Below, one piece after another: positions 7,093-16,692 of a stretch of DNA of 64,000 bases (its first letter is position 1; the number at the start of each line of letters is the position of its first letter). The stretch is from Ruminococcus sp. AF41-9. GTDB lineage: Bacteria; Bacillota; Clostridia; Lachnospirales; Lachnospiraceae. The stretch spans positions 101,988-165,987 of the forward strand of contig NZ_QUDO01000003.1 of NCBI RefSeq assembly GCF_003477525.1, read 5' to 3'. Under the pieces are notes generated by a model. It was not told the origin of the DNA, did not search any database, and saw only the letters and a list, made by a program, of their open reading frames with translations. The translations under genes were made by a program, and so were the position numbers.

Positions 7093-7487
7093 ATATAAAC
7101 CTTCTTGTCAGTATAAGTTCCGGATGTAATCACAACGGCGTCTGGAGAATCTATCTCATCAACGGTTACTTGTGTCATGTCTGAAGAATCAATCAAATCC
7201 TTTAATTGCAGCTGAAATGTTAATTTCGCAATATCAGACATACTCACAGCTAAATTATTTGTGTTCTTTTGAATTTGATGTGTATATGTTTCAATCTGTA
7301 CCTTCATTTCTTGCGTTGTCTGTTTGACAACCGCCAGTTCCCCAGTTATCGCCAACGCTTTGTCAATTTTACTTTCCTGCTCATAAAATTTTGTGTCCAA
7401 CTGGTCAAGTGCTTCGTTAATATCACTAATGTCGGCAAAATCCTCGTAGTCAGGCTTTTTAAACTTAAAATGTTCTGTGTACTGCAT
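7089..7487 (-). CDS. Phage tail/baseplate-associated protein with coiled coil
   Basis: 132 residues from the ATG at 7487, which overlaps the upstream stop as TAATG. Starts MQYTEHFKFKKPDYEDFADI, the common N-terminus of short tail-tip proteins of Firmicutes phages, then has a long coiled-coil-like stretch (NEALDQLDTKFYEQESKID). A longer frame to 7541 would overlap the upstream gene more. It lies between the YmfQ-like baseplate gene and the Avd gene, so it probably links the fibre to the baseplate. Family name not certain. Confidence 0.7.
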   Translation of the reverse strand: MQYTEHFKFKKPDYEDFADISDINEALDQLDTKFYEQESKIDKALAITGELAVVKQTTQEMKVQIETYTHQIQKNTNNLAVSMSDIAKLTFQLQLKDLIDSSDMTQVTVDEIDSPDAVVITSGTYTDKKVYI

Positions 7488-8022
7488 TACAATACCTCTT
7501 CTTTCATCATGCGCCATGTCTTCTGTAGTGCCTGCTGCCATGTCAGATTTTCATTTATTTTTTTCCACGTATTGTATCTGAGTGCTACGGATATCAAATA
7601 ATCCAATGGTACCATCTGATCAAGCATATCAATCACGCTTTTCTGCATCCTCTTTCGCGTCAGCTCAACAAGGCAAAAGACAGTTTTTGTATTCAAGTCG
7701 ATTTTTAATACATACTGGTTCTCCCCCAGAGTTGCGTCCATTTTTTGTCTTAGTACAGTTTCTGTGTACAGAGGCTGTCGTACCATCTGAGAAGCACTTC
7801 CAATCGCCTGTCTTCTATAGAATCTGTATCCCGTGGATTAATCCCAAGAATCTTTTCTCTATGTGCAATGCCAGACTCTTCAGAAGATCGTATGCAGATA
7901 TCGTTGTCCAATTCGAATAGTGCTCTTTCCAGAACATCTCCAACTTTATCTCCAGCGTCAATTGACGCTTTAATGTCCTTTATATTTAGTATCACTTCCG
8001 GATACTCAACGTTTACGTGCAT
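7487..8022 (-). pseudogene. YmfQ-like baseplate/tail protein (DUF2313), split by a frameshift
   Basis: Two overlapping frames make one DUF2313/YmfQ-like protein. The N-terminal part (7750-8022) contains E-x-GI-x-x-REKILGINPRDTDSIEDRR, and the C-terminal part (7487-7786) contains LYTETVLRQKMDATLG and KSVIDMLDQMVP. Homologues read straight through from RRLEVLLRWYD to LxYT, so one base is lost or gained near 7755-7786. No slippery heptamer is present at the junction, so programmed shifting is unlikely. It occupies the standard place downstream of the baseplate J gene. Real mutation or sequencing error cannot be separated here. Confidence 0.75.
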
Positions 8023-9077
8023 GTGATATCACCTCTTACCGGTACCGTTCCGTTTGTAATCTGCAGATTTTGTTCTGAATCGTTTATTGTTGTCCCGGTA
8101 ACATCAATAATTCCATCAATCTGTACAATCGCTGATTCTATCTGTAGAACGCGGACCGCAATCGCATCGCTGTCTTCCCATTTTTTTCGAAGTTCCAAAA
8201 GATAGTTGTCTACTGCCTTCGTAATATAACTTTTTAAATCTTCGTAAGAGTATCCGGAATCATAAGTTATATTTGTCTTTATATTGACTTCTGTCTCTCC
8301 TACTCCCGAAATAATAACCCTATGTCCGATCGGTGCAATGCCGACTCCATCACCACTATTCACCACAGGATCCACTTCTGTTTGAACCGCATTTATAACA
8401 TCATTTGAAGGCGTACGGTAATCGCTGCCTATGATTGTTATCGCTATTTTGTCTTCCGGAGCTGATACTCTGTTAAGTTTGCATCCGTATACACCGCTCA
8501 TTTCTTTAATTCGGCTTTTATAATATTCCCGGTTTCCTGCAAAGCCACGATAATTGTATGTATTCAGAATCCTGGCTCTATAGCTTTCCACTTCTTCCTG
8601 ATCCGTAGCCTCAAGAGTGCATTTCAGAATTCTTCCCCATTCAAATCCATCCACGAATTCAATTGGTTCTAAATCCCCCAGCATTCGGTTGGGTTCGGAT
8701 CCGGGACTATCGCATCCGATTCGATATGTGTGTTCTTCCTCACTGATTACATTGAATACTGTGTAATTATATTCGTCATAATTCCATCTGGACCCTTCTG
8801 GCACTGCACAGTTGAACTGAGCAGTAAATTCAGCATATGTAGCTTCATTGATATATACGCCTCTTTCATTTCCATTTCGGATCAAATGTTCTAAGTCGGC
8901 TGTATCTGCATACATATTCTGTTCAAGCCCGGACAGGAGCAGATAAGCTTCTTCCAGGCGTACCGCCTGTTTCGCACAGGCATTAAATATCAAGCTGCCT
9001 TCTGATGTATCTACATCATCAGGCATATCTTCCATCATTTCGCGCATGATAGTTTCGTAGGTTATATCCTCATACAT
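8013..9077 (-). CDS. Baseplate J/gp47-like protein (XkdT-type)
   Basis: 354 residues, the usual size for baseplate J / XkdT wedge proteins of contractile tails. The N-terminus (MYEDITYETIMREMMEDMPD followed by VDTSEGSLIFNACAKQAVRL) is highly characteristic, and the Y-R-x-R-I-x-x-T-x-x-x-G-F-A-G-N segment is the family's central motif. It works in the baseplate that triggers sheath contraction. Neighbours are in the canonical order XkdP-Q-R-S-T-YmfQ. Start overlaps the XkdS-like stop by 8 bp. Confidence 0.9.
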   Translation of the reverse strand: MYEDITYETIMREMMEDMPDDVDTSEGSLIFNACAKQAVRLEEAYLLLSGLEQNMYADTADLEHLIRNGNERGVYINEATYAEFTAQFNCAVPEGSRWNYDEYNYTVFNVISEEEHTYRIGCDSPGSEPNRMLGDLEPIEFVDGFEWGRILKCTLEATDQEEVESYRARILNTYNYRGFAGNREYYKSRIKEMSGVYGCKLNRVSAPEDKIAITIIGSDYRTPSNDVINAVQTEVDPVVNSGDGVGIAPIGHRVIISGVGETEVNIKTNITYDSGYSYEDLKSYITKAVDNYLLELRKKWEDSDAIAVRVLQIESAIVQIDGIIDVTGTTINDSEQNLQITNGTVPVRGDITCT

Positions 9078-9474
9078 TTGTGCTCACCTCCCCGTCTCCA
9101 AGTGATGTTATAAGCGAAAATGATATGGCTACTTTCTCATCATTTTTAACACATGAAAAGTTTTCAATTCCCGTAATGTATGGATTTTCCATTAAGCATT
9201 CCTCTGTCATGCGCTCCAATTCTGACTGTATTAATTCCTGCGAATAGCTTTTTCCTACAAGCTCATCATATTCTTGACCGTAATCATCAGAATATATGTA
9301 ATACCTATATCGTGCGGTATGTAGTGCAAGCCATGCCCATACAAGTATGGCATCAAAACCTTCCACAATTTTCCCGGAAAGTTGTCCTGTTTCGAAGTTG
9401 ATTCCATACTCTTTAGGAATGTATTGCTCTTCCTGTATTTCATTTTCTTCCGCATCTATAAAAGGAAACATCAT
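9070..9474 (-). CDS. XkdS-like baseplate protein (DUF2634)
   Basis: 134 residues, DUF2634/XkdS family. Contains KEYGINFETGQLSGKIVEGF, the family's core, and the AVLVWAWLALHTARYRYYIY-like stretch. The C-terminal half is a gp25-like fold used in the baseplate wedge. It overlaps both neighbours by a few bases. Start at the first of two ATG codons; the second would shorten it by one residue. Confidence 0.85.
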   Translation of the reverse strand: MMFPFIDAEENEIQEEQYIPKEYGINFETGQLSGKIVEGFDAILVWAWLALHTARYRYYIYSDDYGQEYDELVGKSYSQELIQSELERMTEECLMENPYITGIENFSCVKNDEKVAISFSLITSLGDGEVSTNV

Positions 9475-9794
9475 TCTGGCTCCACCACCTTTGCAATCAA
9501 AATGTATTTCTCATGTTTATGTAGTTTCAAGAGAAGAACGATATCTCCTTCTTTTAAGATGTTTTTTCTGTATTCCTCCATGGTGACATTATGGTCGGAG
9601 TCTGTCATATATTCTGCCGATTCAGGTTCTGAAGCATGCAGGAATATTTTTTTGTTCGGATCCAAACGCAAATTGCAATCTATTAGATAATCTTCTTTTT
9701 TCAATGTCATTGTGTCTATTCTGACCTTTCCTGACTCCATCATAATTCCAAGTTGAGGTACCGGAGCGTTATAGAATTTTCCAGCTTTTCTCAT
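9471..9794 (-). CDS. XkdR-like baseplate protein (DUF2577)
   Basis: 107 residues. DUF2577/XkdR members are small beta-rich proteins beginning with a short tail-tip segment; here VPQLGIMMESGKVRIDTMTL and LKEGDIVLLLKLHKHEKYIL fit well. It sits between the XkdQ hub and XkdS genes, the normal place. It overlaps XkdS-like by four bases (ATGA). Confidence 0.85.
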   Translation of the reverse strand: MRKAGKFYNAPVPQLGIMMESGKVRIDTMTLKKEDYLIDCNLRLDPNKKIFLHASEPESAEYMTDSDHNVTMEEYRKNILKEGDIVLLLKLHKHEKYILIAKVVEPE

Positions 9795-9820
9795 TTGCTC
9801 TACGAATCGTTCATATGTAT

Positions 9821-11763
9821 CTATAGACCTTGATATCTTCCTCCATTAATAATAGTCGTTACCCTTTGACCTCTCCATTTATCCACGTTTGGAAATCCAT
9901 ACACCATCGATTCCCATTCAATTACGTCTGCCTTTCCGCCTCCGAGGTCGTGTCCCCATTCTGTGTAATTGCTGTCGCCTGGGTTCTTCTCATCTGCGAT
10001 CATGCAATTTATTCTTGTTCCGTTTGCCAGTACCACACATACAATATCTCCTACTTGGCCAAATTTGTGTGTTACGGCAATCAGATAATAACCATCTATG
10101 GTTGCTATGTTTTCAGGGCTTCCAGTCTTTCCTTTTTGTCCCCATATTTCAGAAATCCTTCTTTGTGTTGTTCCTGCGTTCCATCTTCCATAGAATTGCG
10201 GATAGCATGTATAATTACCGGTAATTCCTGTCTGTGCCACAGATGACGGTATATTAACAGATGTACCGGATATAGCGGATGTATTGCCTAACGATACCGT
10301 TGTTGTTGATGGATAGTCAACATAACAGAATCCTAATACTGTGCTACAAGATGGTCCGTTGCTTCTTTTTACAGTGTCGCTCAGATTTCCTTCGATTGAC
10401 ACGAAATCTCTTGGTCCCGTTCCAGTTACACTTTCCACGATTCCTATATGTCCTTCTCCGCCATAGATAATCAGGGCACCAACTCTCGGTGTGCTTCCAA
10501 ACTTTCCTCTCGCCTGATACCAATCCTTTACGTCAAAGCAATATGCAGTCTTCCCGCCTGCCATAAACAGATTCCCATGTCCGGTTTTATTAAAACATGA
10601 CCAAATGAACATGCAACACCAGGCAGCATCCCATCCATAATATACGGTGACTTCGTTATGATTGCTTCCTGGCGGGTTCTCTCCCAGCCCGATCCATGCC
10701 CGAGCCTGGTTTAGAACATCGTTCAGCACGTCACTTATTCCTGATGCATTCGTTGTTACTGATGCATTCGTTGTTGCTACTTCAGAGGTATCGGTCTGTT
10801 CTTCGTCCTCCTCCTGTATATCCATTATATTTTTGAATGCAAGCTCCAAGGTTGTCGTATAGATTCCGTCACTCCACTGGTGACTGTCGTTTTCTATCCA
10901 GAACTTTCCCTTTAGTCCAGTCCTGGAATCTTCTATGATCACGCCCAGTCCAGACACGCATCTGTGGTCGCCGATCATACTCAGGCTCGCAGTTTTGTTT
11001 ATGCCTTGTAACTCTGCTTTTGCTTCTGTTTTCCCGTTTCCACTGTCTACGGAAATAACATTCTGGAAGACCCCGTATTTCTTCACCCAATTCGAATTAC
11101 TTACGCTTCCGATCTTATTGTTGCTTGAATCATATATATACACACGATTGACCATGCTCTCCAGGTCTTCTGCGTAGGAAGAATCGGTGATTCTCTCTCC
11201 TTGTCTGATGCGAAAATTTGGGATAATCTTCCCTTTCTGGATAACCTCAAGCTTGTCTCCGTTCATCTGCGCGATATATTTCTTCTTGTTCTTCCGATAC
11301 GCTTTTGTATATGCCGCCATAATAATTTCATAGTATGGACGTTCCTGGAAGAATATCTTCGAAATAGGGATCTTTGTCTTTGCGAGGGATCCTGTTTTCA
11401 CTTTTACATCTTTGCAGATCATCTCCGTAATCTTTTCCGGAGTTTTGTTTACGATTCTGTACGTACCACTTGATCTCAAAAGATGCATCATTCCATCTGT
11501 TGCGGTATACTGTAGTTCTCCGGCTTCAGACTTCCTTTCTCTCTGTGTTACAATGCCAACGAATTTTGTTTTCTTGTCATTCGGATATCCTGGATAAAAT
11601 GTAATCTTGTCTCCCAACTTAATGTTTAAATTCTTAACATTTTTATCATTTGGCTATATGCCACGCTAAATGCAACCGTCCTGGCTGCCTGTTTCGCGCT
11701 TCCAGCCCAGACTACGGATGTTGCATATCCAGTTATGTTTATGCTTTTCCATTTCAAAATCAT
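9821..11763 (-). pseudogene. XkdQ-like baseplate hub fused to a CHAP domain; N-terminus in another frame
   Basis: The main frame (to a TTG at 11617) is 598 residues: an XkdQ-like hub (LQYTATDGMMHLLRSSGTYR, ERITDSSYAEDLESMVNRV), then a linker and a CHAP amidase domain with the catalytic Cys in AWCCMFIWSC and His in GHIGIVESV. The true N-terminus is in another frame: from ATG 11763 (overlapping the XkdP-like stop as ATGA) it reads KQAARTVAFSVAYSQ, the expected XkdQ start, then runs out of frame. Restoring one A in CCAAATG near 11647-11652 joins it to NDKNVKNLNIKLGDKITFYP. The wall-degrading CHAP in the hub would open a path through peptidoglycan during infection. Full protein about 647 residues. 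Confidence 0.82.
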
Positions 11764-12449
11764 GGTATCACCAGCTTTGTCCCGGGATATATCCACCATC
11801 CTTTAACGCCATTGTGCGAACTGCTTACAAGTCCATGCTTTTTTGCAGCATTTTCAATAACCGTCGTGTTTGCATTATAGATCTTCGTATAATAGCTACC
11901 TGATCCATAGTATTTCTTTGCCAGGCCCCAGAGCGTATCATTTCCATTGACGGTATGCGTTTTGACTTTCTTTTTCGAATCTGTTCGGGTCGTTTTCTTT
12001 TTTGGTTTCTTTTCTGTTGTTTTTACCGGTTCTAACACCGCTTTTACTGGTTTGGTGTATTTCGGTGCTCGATATTCCATCAGAGAAAGGGAGTATTTTA
12101 TATCACCAGTTCCATCTTCTTCTGAATAGCTAAATGACTGAATTGTCACCATGGTATTGATTTTTGTTTTTGTAATAATGAACCGTACTTTTTTCTCCTG
12201 CCAACTAGATATTTTTTTTACGTAGTCCCAAGGGTTTCTGTCCTTTGGGTAATCTGCAAAAGGATAATCACGGGCGGGGAAAAAGGACTTAAGCGAAAAT
12301 GCCTTAAGCCCTCTTTTTCCTAAAATGCTTACATTGCCAAGCGTCTGAACATTTACTGTCTGATGCGTGTTTTCCTGTGATACTTCAAATGCTCCAGGTC
12401 GGATAGGAAGCTGTATGGAATCCTTTCCGCATTTTAGCCAATATTCCAT
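11760..12449 (-). CDS. XkdP-like LysM baseplate protein
   Basis: 229 residues. N-terminal ~135 residues are XkdP-like (MEYWLKCGKDSIQLPIRPGA ... FFPARDYPFADY, YSLSLMEYRAP); then a Lys-rich linker (TTEKKPKKKTTRTDSKKKVK) and a C-terminal LysM peptidoglycan-binding domain (HTVNGNDTLWGLAKKYYGSG). Gpx/XkdP proteins cap the tube and connect to the hub. Overlaps the hub start by four bases. Confidence 0.88.
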   Translation of the reverse strand: MEYWLKCGKDSIQLPIRPGAFEVSQENTHQTVNVQTLGNVSILGKRGLKAFSLKSFFPARDYPFADYPKDRNPWDYVKKISSWQEKKVRFIITKTKINTMVTIQSFSYSEEDGTGDIKYSLSLMEYRAPKYTKPVKAVLEPVKTTEKKPKKKTTRTDSKKKVKTHTVNGNDTLWGLAKKYYGSGSYYTKIYNANTTVIENAAKKHGLVSSSHNGVKGWWIYPGTKLVIP

Positions 12450-12459
12450 TTTTTACCTC

Positions 12460-14589
12460 CTATGCCGTCTGTGGCATGTTTTCTGCTGTCTCTTCTATCT
12501 TTTTCACAATTGCTTCTGCGATCTTATCAATGTCTGATTCTTCCCTTACCACAATGCTGTCAGCAAGTTTAGCAATTGTAACAGATATGCTCTTCTTTGT
12601 TTCCTGACGAGCCATCCGTACAGATTCATCATGCGGATATACCCTGCTGCCGGACGGAAGATCTACAATCTCTCCACCCTTTTCACTGATCTGTACAATG
12701 CCGCCTTTCCAGTTATCAGTTCCTTTGGCCAGAGTCGGAATTAGCGGGATATCGAATCCTATATGTCCTCCTCCCACAATATCCGGCAGTGTCACACTGA
12801 TGTTGTTAATGGCTGAGATTGCTTTGTTTACAAGATTTATAACTGCATTAATAGGAGTTTTTACAAGCGCTTCCAGTGTTCCGAAGATGCCTCCTACTGC
12901 TTGTACAATTCCAGTCCATGCTTTTTCCCAATCTCCCTGGAATACGCCTGTCAGGAACGTTATAATTCCTTCGAAGGTGTCAAGCACGTTGTCAATAACT
13001 TCGCTTACCTGATCAAACCAAGTAACGATTGCTTCTCCTGCTGCCTGCCACACTATTTTAAAAACTTCAAGCAGAGTGTCTTTTAAGTATGACCCGATTT
13101 CTATGCACAAATCTATAAATGGTTGCAGCTGTGGCTGTACCGTATTCCAGAACTCCACAAATCTCTGGCCTATCTTCTGCAAGATCGGTGCGATTTTATC
13201 CCAGTTCTTGTAGATTAGCAGTGCTGCAGTTGCCACTGCTGCCGCCGCGATTCCAAATGGTCCTGTCATTATCTTTGCAATTCCTGAGAATCCTGAAGCA
13301 CCTGTCAGTCTTGTAATCGCGCCACCTACTTTCCCAAAGTTTGAGATTACTGTTCCGATTCCGGAGGACACTTTCCCGAACCCCAGTAAAACAGGTCCTA
13401 CTGATGCCGCTACTGCTGCAAATTTGACTATAGTTTTCTGAGTGGCCGGTCCCAGTCTGTTCCACTTATCGGTAAATTTCTGTATGAAACTGATGCCTTT
13501 TGTGACATACGGAATCAGCTGATTTCCTATTGGCTGCAGGACGTCCACCTGTATCGTTCGCCAAAGTCCTCCCAGTGCACCTGATAATGTGTCATATTTT
13601 ACATTTACCAGTTCTTCAACAGACTCCTTGCTTTTATCTATGGCATCACTTGCTGTTGACATAGAGGTTATAACCTGAGGTCCCAAATCTTCCCACATGG
13701 TTCCGAACAGGTTTACTCCGGCTGCACTCTGTGCTACAGGATCATCCATTTCTGCAAGACCTTTGATTACTTCATTGAATGCTTCTTTTGCAGAATCTCC
13801 TCCAGCTCCGAATCTCTCTGCCATTTTTGCCGCATCCATTCCAAGGGCTTCGAATCCCTGCTTTGTCGTATCTGAACCATCTATTGCTCTGATAGAGAAT
13901 TCTTTTACAGCATCTCCGACTTTATCCAGGTTAAAAGCGCCATTCTGAGCGCCATTGGCAAATATGGAAAACATGTCTTCTGCATCCAGTCCTAGCTTCT
14001 TAAACTGCACAGAATACTCATTGATACTGTCTATCATTTCCCCGGAATAGTCCATTCCTGACTGCGCTCCCTGGGTGATCAGATTAAACGCTTCTCTTGC
14101 AGATACACCGTAATTCTTTATCAGTGTATCTGCAGCTCTGGTGCTTTCCGCAACATCATATCCGAAAGTGTCCGAAAGAGTATAGGCATATTCTGTGCAT
14201 CTCTGCAGGGCAGAATCGTCCAAATAGGACATGTTCTGATTAACCGTGGCCATTGCTTCTGCAACATCATTAATTGATTCGCCGAAATTATTCTTGTAGA
14301 CATTGTTGATCATGTCCTTGTATTTACCCATCTCTTCTGTTGCTGTTCCGGTTGCCGCTGCAAACTGCTGGAAGGCATCCTGTGAATCAGAGGAGAATTT
14401 GACTGCGGCCGTTCCAACGGCTGTTAGCGGCGCAGTGACCGATTTTGTCAGAGTTTCACCGGCTGTGGAGAACGCTTCGCCGGCATGGTTAAACACATCA
14501 GCAACGTTGTTAAACCGTTTTTCCAAGTCACGTGCCTGTGCCGCTACTTCTCTGGATGGATTGCTAAAATCATCTATCAGCTTTACCAC
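12460..14589 (-). CDS. Tail tape measure protein
   Basis: 709 residues, helical, with the TP901-type core: VAEAMATVNQNMSYLDD, YGVSAREAFNLITQGAQSG, and GALGGLWRTIQVDVLQPIG, then hydrophobic Gly/Ala segments around residues 430-455. It sets tail length; 709 residues suggests a tail near 100 nm using the usual ~0.15 nm per residue (inference). The GTG at 14589 is the best start in this frame. It lies just after the frameshifting chaperone gene, the normal position for a tape measure. Confidence 0.9.
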   Translation of the reverse strand: MVKLIDDFSNPSREVAAQARDLEKRFNNVADVFNHAGEAFSTAGETLTKSVTAPLTAVGTAAVKFSSDSQDAFQQFAAATGTATEEMGKYKDMINNVYKNNFGESINDVAEAMATVNQNMSYLDDSALQRCTEYAYTLSDTFGYDVAESTRAADTLIKNYGVSAREAFNLITQGAQSGMDYSGEMIDSINEYSVQFKKLGLDAEDMFSIFANGAQNGAFNLDKVGDAVKEFSIRAIDGSDTTKQGFEALGMDAAKMAERFGAGGDSAKEAFNEVIKGLAEMDDPVAQSAAGVNLFGTMWEDLGPQVITSMSTASDAIDKSKESVEELVNVKYDTLSGALGGLWRTIQVDVLQPIGNQLIPYVTKGISFIQKFTDKWNRLGPATQKTIVKFAAVAASVGPVLLGFGKVSSGIGTVISNFGKVGGAITRLTGASGFSGIAKIMTGPFGIAAAAVATAALLIYKNWDKIAPILQKIGQRFVEFWNTVQPQLQPFIDLCIEIGSYLKDTLLEVFKIVWQAAGEAIVTWFDQVSEVIDNVLDTFEGIITFLTGVFQGDWEKAWTGIVQAVGGIFGTLEALVKTPINAVINLVNKAISAINNISVTLPDIVGGGHIGFDIPLIPTLAKGTDNWKGGIVQISEKGGEIVDLPSGSRVYPHDESVRMARQETKKSISVTIAKLADSIVVREESDIDKIAEAIVKKIEETAENMPQTA

Positions 14590-14602
14590 TGCAGCGACTG
14601 TC

Positions 14603-14773
14603 TTACCTGCCCTTGTTCTTCACCTCTTTCTCAATGTCCTGCAGTTCCTGTTTTAAAAAGGCACGGGTGATTAATCGTTCTCCCGCGCCCATTTTGTAGT
14701 ATTTTGATGGTTTCCACTTCTTTAGGCGGAACAATGCATAAGCTATGCTTGCTTCGCTGTCCACCTTTATGAG
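14603..14773 (-). CDS. Frameshift extension of the tail assembly chaperone
   Basis: A 56-codon frame (LIKVDSEASIAYALFRLKKW ... KNKGR) in the -1 frame of the XkdN-like gene and entering at its 3' end. A slippery heptamer, A AAA AAC, lies at 14773-14779, two codons before the upstream stop. Slippage there would join ...EEVK(K/N) to LIKVDSEASI, giving a ~189-residue fusion, the equivalent of lambda gpGT. A GTG at 14764 could alternatively give a free 53-residue protein, but no clear ribosome site was seen. No shift base is missing here, unlike the broken genes nearby. Confidence 0.7.
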   Translation of the reverse strand, partial: LIKVDSEASIAYALFRLKKWKPSKYYKMGAGERLITRAFLKQELQDIEKEVKNKGR

Positions 14774-15171
14774 TTTTTTACCTCTTCCTCTGCATCTTCT
14801 CCAAGCCCTGAGAGTTTTATGATCTCTGCGGCAATTGTTCCGGACTCCATTCCGAATAAAATAGCAGCAAGGTCTTTCGGGGTAGATGCTCCAAAATGGT
14901 CCATCAGATTTTTGTCTGTCAGGCATGGGTCTACAACACCATGCACGCAGCACATTAAATTAAAATCATATGTAGCATTTACATCGCGATTTCCCTTTTT
15001 GTCAAAAAGCATGGCCTGGAGAGTATTGTATCTCTTTCCGGACAGTTCTCTGATCGTAATCTCGGCATCTTCTCCTACTAATTTTGCCAATTTTTTTGAT
15101 TTAATCTTTTTGGTTGCTTTTTCCGTCGCCTTTTCTTTGTCTACACAAAGTAATTTTTCAATTAAATTCAT
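14767..15171 (-). CDS. XkdN-like tail assembly chaperone
   Basis: 134 residues, Phage_TAC / XkdN-like: MNLIEKLLCVDKEKATEKAT and KIKSKKLAKLVGEDAEITIRE, with ELSGKRYNTLQAM. Tail assembly chaperones coat the tape measure protein until tube polymerisation. The gene lies between tube and tape measure genes and ends in a programmed -1 frameshift signal that makes a longer second product. Ribosome site AAGGAG lies at the XkdM-like stop. Confidence 0.88.
   Translation of the reverse strand: MNLIEKLLCVDKEKATEKATKKIKSKKLAKLVGEDAEITIRELSGKRYNTLQAMLFDKKGNRDVNATYDFNLMCCVHGVVDPCLTDKNLMDHFGASTPKDLAAILFGMESGTIAAEIIKLSGLGEDAEEEVKNS
14773..14779 (-). promoter_or_regulatory. -1 programmed ribosomal frameshift heptamer
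   Basis: Reads A AAA AAC in the zero frame (GTA AAA AAC TCA TAA), the classic X XXY YYZ slippery site. The -1 frame stays open for 56 codons. Position just before the tape measure is where tailed phages keep this signal. Confidence 0.75.
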
Positions 15172-15182
15172 ATTTTATCTCC

Positions 15183-15548
15183 TTATACATCTATTGATTC
15201 CAGCACTTCCCATCCTGAGAAGTTGAATGGAATAGATTCTTCCAAGAGCTTTCCTGCTTCCCAGTCTGCAATTGTCAATTCTGTGATCACGCAGTCATCC
15301 AGTCGAATCCTTTCTGCCCCAAACGCTTCCGGATCCTCTAAATTCGTGATAATTGTCATCCTCGTGGCTTTACCTTTTTTCAGGTTTTCAGACACTTTTT
15401 TCAAGAAATAGGATGTAACCTTATTTAATTTCAGTGTGCCAGATCCACTGATTCCAGTTATTTTGTATCCTTTCTCCAATGTCCCTGTTCTTTTTACTTC
15501 GCTTGTATCAAGTTTCATCTTTGCCTGGAGCGCCGTTGTTTCCGCCAT
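15183..15548 (-). CDS. XkdM-like tail tube protein (start codon unclear)
   Basis: Family DUF2001/XkdM: ETTALQAKMKLDTSEVKRTG, KGYKITGISGSGTLKLNKVT, and RLDDCVITELTIADWEAG. The listed start at 15548 gives 121 residues, but coding similarity continues upstream: YTPDRVINGTFGECWIDND precedes this Met in frame, as expected for a full tube N-terminus. That extension reaches AAGGAGG, a strong ribosome site, followed by ATA AGG GAC AAC at 15620-15609; there is no ATG, GTG or TTG. The tube is the inner hollow cylinder inside the sheath and is essential. Either the start is a non-standard ATA or a base is wrong. Confidence 0.85.
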   Translation of the reverse strand: MAETTALQAKMKLDTSEVKRTGTLEKGYKITGISGSGTLKLNKVTSYFLKKVSENLKKGKATRMTIITNLEDPEAFGAERIRLDDCVITELTIADWEAGKLLEESIPFNFSGWEVLESIDV

Positions 15549-15630
15549 ATAATCATTATCAATCCAGCATTCCCCAAAGGTTCCGTTAATGACTCTGTCC
15601 GGTGTATAGTTGTCCCTTATTCACTCCTCC

Positions 15631-16692
15631 TTACACAGTGATGTTCAGATTAATGTCTTCCATTACGTCCACCAATGTAGCGGATGCTGCCAGGAAAACC
15701 TTTTCGTCTGTATACTGTTTCTTGATTTCTGCCTCACTCATTGCTTCTGCTTCATCTCTTGTTACACCCTTGTTTTTAATGATATATTCCTTGATTGCAT
15801 CAACATCCAGGTCAATTGTGTAACTCTCAATAATTCCATTTCTCTCCATTTCTGCCAGATAGGAATTAATTGCTGAAATAAGTAGGCACTTATTTGCATA
15901 TGTATTCGGGTATTTCCCGATATAATTGTCTTCTGCTAAAAGAACAAGGTCATCGTGGATCATGTCCATGCTTTCAACTACACGGATTTTTTTCCACGGG
16001 TTCCCTTTTCCTTTGCTAACTGTCTGTAATGAATTGACTCCCCGTCCCACTTTTACTTTTTCGCTATCATAATAAAGGACCAGTTTTCCTGCGTCAATTT
16101 CTGCGTCCAGTTCGGTTTTTTTCTTTTTCTCACACTCCGTTACATCATCGAGAATTGCGTATGTTGCAGAGCTCTTATTAGCTGTGCCGGCGAGCAGTCC
16201 TGCAATTCTTGAACAGAAGGATTCTGCTGTATACTCTTTCTCACCAACTTTCACGCTGGCTGTAGCATAATTTATAATTCCTTCATCATCTGCTTCTGTT
16301 TCCGGAAGTACCGCTTTAACCTTATTTCGCTCATTACGCTGATCTTTTACCCATGTCACAATGGTCTCTGTCTGTGTGTCCGTCTTTGCTGTCGGACAGC
16401 ACAGCCAGGTAACCTTTTTGACTGCAAAATAATTCAACGCCGCTTCGTAATTCTCAGCGTCAGAACTAAGAACGTACAGCACGATTTTGGCAGGTGCTGT
16501 ATCGTTCCCAACCAAGGCGAGTTTCACTTGCTCTTTATTTGCATCGCTCAGTTCTTCCGGAATATCTTTTTCTTTGTAAATCATAGCCGGATTTGTTGCC
16601 GGCACTTTCGCATCTTTTACAATCATTCCCACTACGCCACGTTCAGATCTTCTGATTGAATTTCTTGCGGCCGCAGTAAAAATAATATTCAT
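15631..16692 (-). CDS. Phage tail sheath protein (XkdK-like)
   Basis: 353 residues. RSERGVVGMIVKD near the N-terminus and EDNYIGKYPNTYANKCLLIS plus NSYLAEMERNGIIESYTID near the C-terminus are the sheath family's core. It forms the contractile outer tail, so the phage is a myovirus. The gene precedes the tube gene, as in PBSX/P2-like phages. Ordinary ATG start overlapping the upstream stop. Confidence 0.9.
   Translation of the reverse strand: MNIIFTAAARNSIRRSERGVVGMIVKDAKVPATNPAMIYKEKDIPEELSDANKEQVKLALVGNDTAPAKIVLYVLSSDAENYEAALNYFAVKKVTWLCCPTAKTDTQTETIVTWVKDQRNERNKVKAVLPETEADDEGIINYATASVKVGEKEYTAESFCSRIAGLLAGTANKSSATYAILDDVTECEKKKKTELDAEIDAGKLVLYYDSEKVKVGRGVNSLQTVSKGKGNPWKKIRVVESMDMIHDDLVLLAEDNYIGKYPNTYANKCLLISAINSYLAEMERNGIIESYTIDLDVDAIKEYIIKNKGVTRDEAEAMSEAEIKKQYTDEKVFLAASATLVDVMEDINLNITV

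Noticed and set aside
7750..7786. Programmed frameshift in the YmfQ-like gene
   Set aside because: No X XXY YYZ heptamer at the junction, and several host genes show random indels of the same type.
14774..14953. Upstream half of the 116-residue frame starting at 14953
   Set aside because: This part is shadow coding inside the XkdN-like gene; only the portion after the slippery site is likely translated.
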